From NCBI RefSeq assembly GCF_001584165.1, contig NZ_CP013233.1:3170620-3234619 (forward strand): DNA of 64,000 nucleotides, in the 5' to 3' direction. The position numbers and the translations under genes were made by a program. Under the pieces are notes generated by a model. The model searched no databases and was not told where the DNA came from. It worked only from the letters and a program-made list of their open reading frames with translations. The DNA comes from Collimonas arenae (lineage in GTDB: Bacteria; Pseudomonadota; Gammaproteobacteria; Burkholderiales; Burkholderiaceae_D). How positions within the stretch are numbered: the first letter of the stretch is position 1; each line of letters opens with the position of its first letter. This document shows, piece by piece, positions 58,129 through 64,000 of the stretch.

Positions 58129-59226
58129 GTGAGTACCTCGACCCTAGCCGGCGCAACCCGCCCATCCAAGAGCAACACCAAAATCCAACCGTCGCTGCTG
58201 GCCGGATTAACCCTCAGCGCATTGATTGCCGCTGCGGCCATCTATGCCGCCAGGAACCCATGGCTGCAGGCGCATGGCTTCAGCGCACTAACACTGGCCA
58301 TCGTACTTGGCATGCTGGTAGGCAACCTGGGATACCAGCGCATGGCCCCATCCTGCGCGCCCGGCGTCAATTTTTCAAAGCAGAATCTGCTGCGCCTCGG
58401 CATCATCCTGTACGGCTTCCGTCTGACGTTCCAGGATATCGGCCATGTCGGCCTGAGCGGCGTCCTGATCGACGCGTTGGTCTTGTGCTCGACTTTCGGC
58501 ATGGCGCTGCTGCTCGGCACACGCTTGTTCAAGCTTGATCGCGATACCGCCATACTGATCGGCGCCGGCAGTTCAATCTGCGGCGCCGCGGCTGTGATGG
58601 CTACAGAACCGGTGCTGCGCGCGCAACCGGCGCAGGTGACGGTCGCCGTAGCAACCGTGGTCGTATTCGGTTCGCTGGCGATCTTCCTCTACCCGCTGCT
58701 GTACCAGCTCAACCTGCACTGGCACTTCCTGGCCGCCTCACCGCTGGCCTACGGCATCTACACCGGTTCGACCGTGCACGAAGTCGCCCAGGTAGTAGCC
58801 GCCGCCCGCGCCATCAGTCCCGACGCCGCCAACACTGCGGTGATTACCAAGATGGTGCGCGTAATGATGCTGGCGCCATTCCTGATGCTGCTGTCGGCCT
58901 ACGTAGCAAATCGTGACACAGCAAAAGCCAACGGCACCGGCAAACCAGGTAAAACCCGCCTCGCCATCCCCTGGTTCGCCTTCGGCTTCGTCGCAGTAGT
59001 CGCCCTCAACTCCTTCGCCCACCTGCCAACGACGCTGGTGGCGCACGTCAACGATGCCGACAACATCCTGCTGGCAATGGCCATGGCTGCCTTAGGCATC
59101 TCGACACATTTCTCCTCGATCCGCGTTGCCGGAGTCAAGCCTCTATTGTTCGCAGCGATGCTGTTCGGCTGGTTGATTGTTGGTGGAGCGATGATCAATG
59201 CGCTGGTGTTGCGGGTATTCGCCTGA
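58129..59226 (+). CDS. YeiH-family putative sulfate/sulfonate exporter
   Basis: Integral membrane protein of 365 aa with about ten helices. [39 protein letters not shown] and [15 protein letters not shown] are the family's conserved blocks. The GTG at 58129 has GGAAG five bases upstream and is preferred to a TTG four codons earlier, giving an N-terminus rich in Ser/Thr before the first helix. The gene is controlled, by position, by the adjacent LysR regulator. Substrate assignments in the family are tentative. Confidence 0.85.
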   Translation: MSTSTLAGATRPSKSNTKIQPSLLAGLTLSALIAAAAIYAARNPWLQAHGFSALTLAIVLGMLVGNLGYQRMAPSCAPGVNFSKQNLLRLGIILYGFRLTFQDIGHVGLSGVLIDALVLCSTFGMALLLGTRLFKLDRDTAILIGAGSSICGAAAVMATEPVLRAQPAQVTVAVATVVVFGSLAIFLYPLLYQLNLHWHFLAASPLAYGIYTGSTVHEVAQVVAAARAISPDAANTAVITKMVRVMMLAPFLMLLSAYVANRDTAKANGTGKPGKTRLAIPWFAFGFVAVVALNSFAHLPTTLVAHVNDADNILLAMAMAALGISTHFSSIRVAGVKPLLFAAMLFGWLIVGGAMINALVLRVFA

Positions 59227-59283
59227 GGCCAATCCAAAGAAGCCTTCGTGGAAACGCGAGCGCATGTGCTCCGTGGTTCGTTC

Positions 59284-59360
59284 GTTAAATGGGGTCAGAG
59301 CTGCGCGGGAAGTGTAATTTTCGCAAAGAACCGCGAAAAAAAACTCCGACCCCATTTAAC
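59284..59360. repeat. Palindromic repeat, GGGGTCAGAGT family, copy A
   Basis: Outer arms GTTAAATGGGGTCAGAG (59284-59300) and CTCCGACCCCATTTAAC (59344-59360) pair with one mismatch. An inner stem TTTTCGC/GCGAAAA is nested inside. Copy B lies 440 bases downstream in the same orientation. The structure resembles REP-type sequences mobilised by RAYT transposases, though no such transposase is in the window. Confidence 0.8.
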
Positions 59361-59723
59361 TTCGATTGGTTGGTTTTGACGTTGCTTTTGAATTGGTTTT
59401 TGACGTTGCCGTTGCAGTCGCAGTTGCAGTTGTTTTTGACTTTTCGCATGCTGACGTTGCCAAATGGGACGGGTGACAGTCGGGAATGATGGGACACATG
59501 TTTGAGCGCAGCGAGTTTGTGTCCCATCCGACTGGCGCACGGCTCATTTGGGAACCGCCAACGGCGGGCAACGGCTGTGCGATCGCCTTTTTGCTTACTT
59601 TTTGGCGAAGCAAAAAGTGAGCGGCTGCCGGGCCGCCCCCGGCAAGCCTCTACGGAGTAGTAACCGTTTTAAGTAAAGTCGGACGAACAAGACTGATGCA
59701 CCACCGCACGTACTCCGTGGTCC

Positions 59724-59786
59724 GTTAAATGGGGTCAGAGTAATTTTCGCAAAAGGCCGCGAAAAAAAACTCTGACCCCATTTAAC
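59724..59786. repeat. Palindromic repeat, GGGGTCAGAGT family, copy B
   Basis: Perfect 18-base arms GTTAAATGGGGTCAGAGT (59724-59741) and ACTCTGACCCCATTTAAC (59769-59786) enclose the same nested TTTTCGC/GCGAAAA stem as copy A. The middle differs from copy A mainly by a short deletion of about 14 bases. Confidence 0.85.
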
Positions 59787-59852
59787 TACGTGCCAGGTAC
59801 GCACCGAATTCTCAGGACATACGGCAGATGTTGAACCGGCCGAACTAATCCC

Positions 59853-60533
59853 TTAGAACGTCAGCGTCTTCACACCATCAGGCGTACCCAGCAAACAGAT
59901 ATCCGCCCCCTGCTGCGCAAACAAGCCAACTGTCACCACACCAGTAATCTGGTTGATCTGCCGCTCCAACTCCACCGGATCGGTAATCTTCAGATCATGC
60001 ATATCGATAATCACGCAACCGTTATCGGTAATCAACGGCTTGCCATCCTTGAAACGCAAACGCGGCTCGCCACCCAACTTGATCAGCTTGCGCGCCACCA
60101 CCGCCTGCGCCATCGGAATCACCTCGATCGGCAACGGGAACTTGCCCAACACCTTCACCAGCTTCGAACCATCCGCGATACAGATGAACTTCTCCGCCAC
60201 CGACGCCACGATCTTCTCGCGCGTCAGCGCTGCACCGCCGCCCTTGATCATCGCGCCGTCGGCATTGATCTCGTCCGCGCCATCGATATAAACCGGCATG
60301 GTCGCAACCTGGTTCAGGTCGTACACCTCGATGTCATGCGCACGCAAACGCGCCGCGGTTGCCTCGGAAGAAGCCACCGCGCCTTTGATGCGATGCTTGA
60401 TCTTGGCCAGTTCATCGATGAAGAAATTGGCGGTGGAACCGGTGCCGACACCGACAATTTGGCCGTCGACCACATATTTGATTGCTTCGCGGGCAACAGC
60501 CAGCTTGAGTTCGTCCTGGGTCATGGCAGTCAT
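59853..60533 (-). CDS. rpiA: Ribose-5-phosphate isomerase A
   Basis: Interconverts ribose 5-phosphate and ribulose 5-phosphate in the pentose phosphate pathway. [15 protein letters not shown] binds phosphate, [19 protein letters not shown] carries the catalytic Asp residues, and [18 protein letters not shown] follows. The length is 226 aa from the ATG at 60533 or 223 from the ATG at 60524; an upstream frame adding 14 hydrophobic residues is unlikely. It is convergent with the YeiH-type gene across the repeat region. Confidence 0.95.
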   Translation of the reverse strand: MTAMTQDELKLAVAREAIKYVVDGQIVGVGTGSTANFFIDELAKIKHRIKGAVASSEATAARLRAHDIEVYDLNQVATMPVYIDGADEINADGAMIKGGGAALTREKIVASVAEKFICIADGSKLVKVLGKFPLPIEVIPMAQAVVARKLIKLGGEPRLRFKDGKPLITDNGCVIIDMHDLKITDPVELERQINQITGVVTVGLFAQQGADICLLGTPDGVKTLTF

Positions 60534-60620
60534 GGCTTGATCTTGAAAAAGAAGTAAAGACGCTATTTTAACCAAAGCCGAGCGCCGATTTTAAAATCCT
60601 CCCTCGCTTCAGCATGAATT

Positions 60621-62385
60621 TCAATGATTTTCGTCCGGCGTTTCGGCCAATGTTTCCCGCAACGCAATTTGCAGGCGCGAATGCAGCTTCACAAACCGTT
60701 GCCACAACACCAGCACCAGCACAGCGGCGGCAACCAGCACCAGCGCCAGCAGATTGGTCGGCGGCAAGATACGGCTACTGAGAGCCGTAATCATCAACAT
60801 GATGCCGATGATCGACACCACCGGAATCACCTCGGCGATCACCCGCCGCACCGCATGGTTGTAGGATCCCGCCCACTCCGGCTTGACGCTGATTTCAGCG
60901 AGTAACATGCTCAGCGCATGCAGTTTGCGATAAGTGGCGATCAGGAAAGGCAGCGATATCAGCAACGCCCGCCCCACACGATCGCATCCTGCACCTGTGC
61001 ATCGGCAACCCAGGCCGACATGAACGTCCCGAGCTTCTCGGCGAAATAGCTGCTGACGATGAAAATCGCCGCCACCAGTGCCAGGTTGACCACCACCTGC
61101 ATCAGGATGCGGCGAATGATGCGCGACAGTTCGGCGCGATCGCCCTGCGGCTGCAGGCTGTCCAGCCAGATCGAATACATGCCGAATACCGACGCCACCT
61201 TTTCCGGCATCGCCTTCGCCAGCCGCGTCGACAACGGATCGGCCAGCTTGATCAGGTACGGCGTCAGCAATGTCGTCACGGCCGACACCGCAACCACGGT
61301 CGGGTACAGGAAATCGCTGGTCACCTTCAGGCTAACGCCCAGTGCCGCGATGATGAAAGAGAATTCACCGATCTGCGACAAACCCATGCCGACCCGCATC
61401 GATGTGCGGCCATCATGCCCGACAGGAAGGTCGCCAAGCCGCAACTGACCACCTTGCCCAGCACCACCGCCACCGTAATCACGGCAATCGGCAACCAGTA
61501 CTGCGCCAGTATCGACGGATTGAACAACAGACCGATGGCAACGAAAAAGATCGCGCTGAACATGTCGCGCACCGGTTCGATCAAACGTTCTATCTGGTGC
61601 AAGTGACGCGACTCGGCCATCACGGCGCCGATCAGGAAGGCGCCCAAGGCCACGCTGTATTCCATTTTCATGACCAGCAGGCAGAAGCCGAAACACAGGC
61701 CAAGTACCGTCACCAGCAACATTTCCTTGCTCTTGAACTTGGCGACATAGTCGAGCAAGCGCGGGATGATCAAAATCCCCGCCACCAGCGAGACGATCAT
61801 GAACAGCAGCAGCTTGCCGATCGTGACCACGGCATCGCCGGCATCCACAGAACCGCTGGTGGCTACGCCAGACAACAACGCGATCATGCCGATCGCCAAC
61901 ACATCCTCGACGATCAGGATGCCGAAAATCAGTTGCGCAAATTTCTCGCGCTTCATGCCCAGCTCATTGAGGGCCTTGACGATGATGGTGGTTGACGACA
62001 CCGACAACATCGCGCCGAGGAACACCGCATCCATCTTCTTCCAACCGAAAAAGATACCGATTTCATAGCCGATCCACAGCATCAGCGTAATCTCCGCCAG
62101 CGCCGCAACGAACGCAGTGGCACCAACCTTGCCAAGCTTCTTCAGGCTAAATTCCAGGCCCAGCGAAAATAGCAGGAAAATCACGCCTAGTTCCGCCAGG
62201 ATCTGGATCGTGCGCTCATCCGTGATCAGCGAAAATGGCGGCGTATGCGGACCGATGATGACGCCAGCGACAATGTAGCCGAGCACTACCGGTTGCTTGA
62301 AACGGTTGAATAACACCGTCACGACGCCAGCGATCAACATGATCACGGCCAGATCCTGGATAAACGTTTCGACTGCATGATGCAT
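60621..62385 (-). pseudogene. CPA2-family cation:proton antiporter, two frameshifts
   Basis: KefB/GerN-type monovalent cation:proton antiporter. The N-terminal half has about ten helices with QPVVLGYIVAGVIIGPHTPP, LFLLFSLGLEFSLKKL-like core and ILIVEDVLAIGMIALL. The frame is lost after ATFLSG near 61418-61421 and resumes as HDGRTSMRVGMGLSQIGEFS. It is lost again after DAIVWGG at the CCC run 60968-60970 and resumes as ALLISLPFLIATYRKL. Each break is one missing base, and with both restored the protein is about 588 aa. There is no TrkA-N domain at the C-terminus. The ion is not predictable. The ATG at 62385 fits the family N-terminus. Confidence 0.82.
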
Positions 62386-62671
62386 GGGCAGGCTTTCCTT
62401 ATGAAAATGGACAGTTATCGGGGATTTGCACGAACAAGAAGAGATGCCAGAATGCGCGCGGCAAGGCAACGCACAGCCGACTTGCGGCCGCTCAGACAAT
62501 GGGCGGCCAGGCGGCAAGCATGCGTTGCAGTTATAGTACGCTATCGAAGTTATGTTTCCAATAGCTTAATAATTGCGTGTATTGAAAATTGCCCAGAACG
62601 CGTTCCCGGTCGGGTAAAACCGGTTTCCGCCGCAATCGTCGGCAACGCCGGAGCAGCAATGCACGGCCGGT

Positions 62672-63208
62672 TCAATCGTCGTGATTTGGGTCCAGCTCAG
62701 GGAACAATATTTCGGTATAACCGAAACGAGTAAAATCCTTGATCCGCATCGGGTACAAAATGCCATTCAGGTGATCGCACTCATGCTGCACCACGCGCGC
62801 ATGAAAGCCGTCAACGTCGCGGCTGATAGGAGCGCCGAACTGGTCGAAACCCTCGTAATGCAGCTGGGTCCAGCGCGGCACCACGCCGCGCAGGCCGGGT
62901 ACCGACAGACAACCTTCCCAGCCGTCTTCAAGTTCTTCCGACAACGGCCGCAAGGTCGGATTGACCAACACGGTCTCCGGCACCGCAGGCGCATCCGGAT
63001 AACGGACGTTATTGCTGAAACCAAAGATCACCAGTTGCAGGTTGACGCCGATCTGCGGCGCCGCCAGGCCGGCGCCATTGACCGCGTGCATGGTCTCGAA
63101 CATGTCGGCGACCAGCGCGTCCAGCTCGGCCGTACCAAAAGCGGTGACAGGCTCGGCTTGCCGCAGCAAACGCGGGTCGCCCATCTTCAGGATTTCACGA
63201 ACGGTCAT
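62672..63208 (-). CDS. def: Peptide deformylase
   Basis: Metallohydrolase removing the formyl group from N-terminal methionine of new proteins. All three family motifs are intact: [10 protein letters not shown] (residues about 46-55), EGCLSVPG with the metal Cys (near 100), and the zinc motif QHECDHLNG (near 140). Length is 178 aa. It is not next to fmt, so it may be a second, stand-alone deformylase. Its neighbours galU and the antiporter are functionally unrelated. Confidence 0.94.
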   Translation of the reverse strand: MTVREILKMGDPRLLRQAEPVTAFGTAELDALVADMFETMHAVNGAGLAAPQIGVNLQLVIFGFSNNVRYPDAPAVPETVLVNPTLRPLSEELEDGWEGCLSVPGLRGVVPRWTQLHYEGFDQFGAPISRDVDGFHARVVQHECDHLNGILYPMRIKDFTRFGYTEILFPELDPNHDD

Positions 63209-63279
63209 GGCGTGCTCTTTGGTCAGGGTGCTTACAGAGTAGGAAAATTGAAAACCGATTTAAACCAATGTAAAACCAA

Positions 63280-64000
63280 TCAGCTGAATTTCTTCAGGTA
63301 CTCGGCAAACTCGGCGCCGGTTTCGGGATGCTTCAGCCCCATCTCCAATGTAGCCTTCAAATAACCCAGCTTGGAACCGCAATCATAACGCTGTCCGGCA
63401 TAGCGATAAGCCAGCACGCGTTCCTCTTGCATCAATGCGGCAATGCCGTCGGTCAGCTGAATCTCGCCGCCGGCGCCCTTGCCCAGACCTTCCAGGTGAT
63501 CGAAAATGCGGTTGGTCAGCACATAACGCCCCACCACCGCCAGCGTCGACGGTGCCTGATCCGGTTGTGGCTTTTCGACGATGCTGTTGACCTTTTCCAG
63601 ATTCGGTTTATAAGGATCGATGCTGACGATACCGTATTGCTTGGTGTCGGCGCGCGGCACATCCTGTACGGCCAGCATGCTCGATTGTTCAACGGCGAAG
63701 ATATCCGTCATCTGCGCCAGCACAGGCTTCTGGCCCGGCGCGACATCCATGAAATCGTCCGCCAGCAACACTGCGAACGGATCGTTGCCCACTACGGGCC
63801 GTGCGCACAACACGGCATGGCCGAGGCCGAGCATTTCCGATTGGCGAATGAAAATGCAATTGATGTGTTTGGGGATGACGTTCTGCACCAGTTCCAGAAG
63901 ACGCGCCTTGCCGGCTGCTTCCAGTTCGGTTTCCAGTTCGTATGCCTTGTCGAAATGATCTTCGATCGCGCGCTTGTTGCGGCCAGTGATGAACACCATG
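63280..64000 (-). CDS. galU: UTP-glucose-1-phosphate uridylyltransferase, 5' end outside window
   Basis: Makes UDP-glucose for polysaccharides and cell envelope. The visible 239 residues begin [20 protein letters not shown], an internal segment of GalU, so the true start is to the right of the window, about 50 codons upstream. [20 protein letters not shown] / [22 protein letters not shown] and [20 protein letters not shown] are conserved. The C-terminus is complete. Confidence 0.93.
   Translation of the reverse strand, partial: MVFITGRNKRAIEDHFDKAYELETELEAAGKARLLELVQNVIPKHINCIFIRQSEMLGLGHAVLCARPVVGNDPFAVLLADDFMDVAPGQKPVLAQMTDIFAVEQSSMLAVQDVPRADTKQYGIVSIDPYKPNLEKVNSIVEKPQPDQAPSTLAVVGRYVLTNRIFDHLEGLGKGAGGEIQLTDGIAALMQEERVLAYRYAGQRYDCGSKLGYLKATLEMGLKHPETGAEFAEYLKKFS

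Larger units (their letters stand above)
59227..59852. other. Repeat-rich gap between convergent yeiH-like and rpiA genes
   Basis: These 626 bases contain no credible gene. They hold two copies of the GGGGTCAGAGT palindrome (59284-59360 and 59724-59786), each preceded by a similar GCAC/TGTAC/GCTCCGTGG lead. A stretch with repeated GTTGC units lies at 59375-59460. A hairpin with arms ACTTTTTG/CAAAAAGT is near 59600. Small open frames here overlap the repeats and code for the low-complexity peptides often mis-annotated in this group. Confidence 0.7.

Noticed and set aside
59300..59800. Several short open frames in the repeat-rich gap
   Set aside because: They overlap palindromes and low-complexity sequence and have no ribosome sites.
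1..64000. CRISPR array, tRNA/rRNA genes, prophage, insertion sequence, replication origin
   Set aside because: Looked for and not seen: no regularly spaced repeats, no cloverleaf or rRNA-like sequence, no transposase or integrase motifs.

Overview
The window reads as a stretch of a betaproteobacterial chromosome, most likely Burkholderiales, family Oxalobacteraceae (Collimonas/Herbaspirillum-like). The evidence is the conserved order rpsB-tsf-pyrH-frr-uppS-cdsA-dxr-rseP-bamA-skp-lpxD-fabZ-lpxA-lpxB-rnhB-TrmH-ppsR, the paired cyanophycin synthetases, the gguAB-chvE sugar importer and the protein sequences. The genus is inference. No rRNA, tRNA, CRISPR array, prophage or intact transposon was seen.

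Layout. (1) 0.2-21.8 kb is core genome. On the minus strand a long translation / isoprenoid / outer-membrane-biogenesis cluster runs from rpsB down to a TrmH-type methyltransferase. map-glnD-rluF-like diverge from it on the plus strand, and ppsR is convergent at the left end. (2) 21.9-29.8 kb is a cyanophycin locus. An ABC exporter with an unusual N-terminal extension is translationally coupled to a DUF1854 protein, and both diverge from two cyanophycin synthetase genes: a short one lacking the C-terminal lid, then a full-length one. (3) 30-32.4 kb holds an MFS transporter, a SnoaL-like gene and a cupin gene. (4) 32.4-41.9 kb is the potassium-scavenging kdp locus: a previously uncalled 35-aa membrane ORF, kdpF, kdpA, kdpB, kdpC, a TorF-type porin, kdpD and kdpE, with a KdpE-like box upstream. 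(5) 42.2-45.1 kb has a FUSC-family membrane protein and a fimbrial-like protein. (6) 45.1-56.6 kb is a non-phosphorylative pentose (Weimberg-type) system: lactonase, GbpR-like LysR regulator, XylB-like SDR dehydrogenase, ketoglutarate semialdehyde dehydrogenase, GguC/AraD1, L-arabinonate-type dehydratase and the GguA-GguB-ChvE importer. (7) 57-64 kb has a LysR regulator with a divergent YeiH-type exporter, a repeat-rich intergenic region, rpiA, a CPA2 antiporter, def and the 3' part of galU.

A striking property is that eight otherwise well-conserved genes (rseP, full-length cphA, SnoaL-like, cupin, gguC, the dehydratase, gguA, the antiporter) are interrupted by ten frameshifts, and every one is the loss of a single base. 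Several fall in short homopolymers. The simplest reading is residual consensus error in the assembly rather than ten mutations, so these genes are given as full spans with the break marked. Other points worth a second look are the cyanophycin locus and its promoter inverted repeats, the small ORF coupled to kdpF, GATATC-centred dyads shared by the gbpR and chvE upstream regions, GguC filling a missing pathway step, and a family of GGGGTCAGAGT-ended intergenic palindromes.
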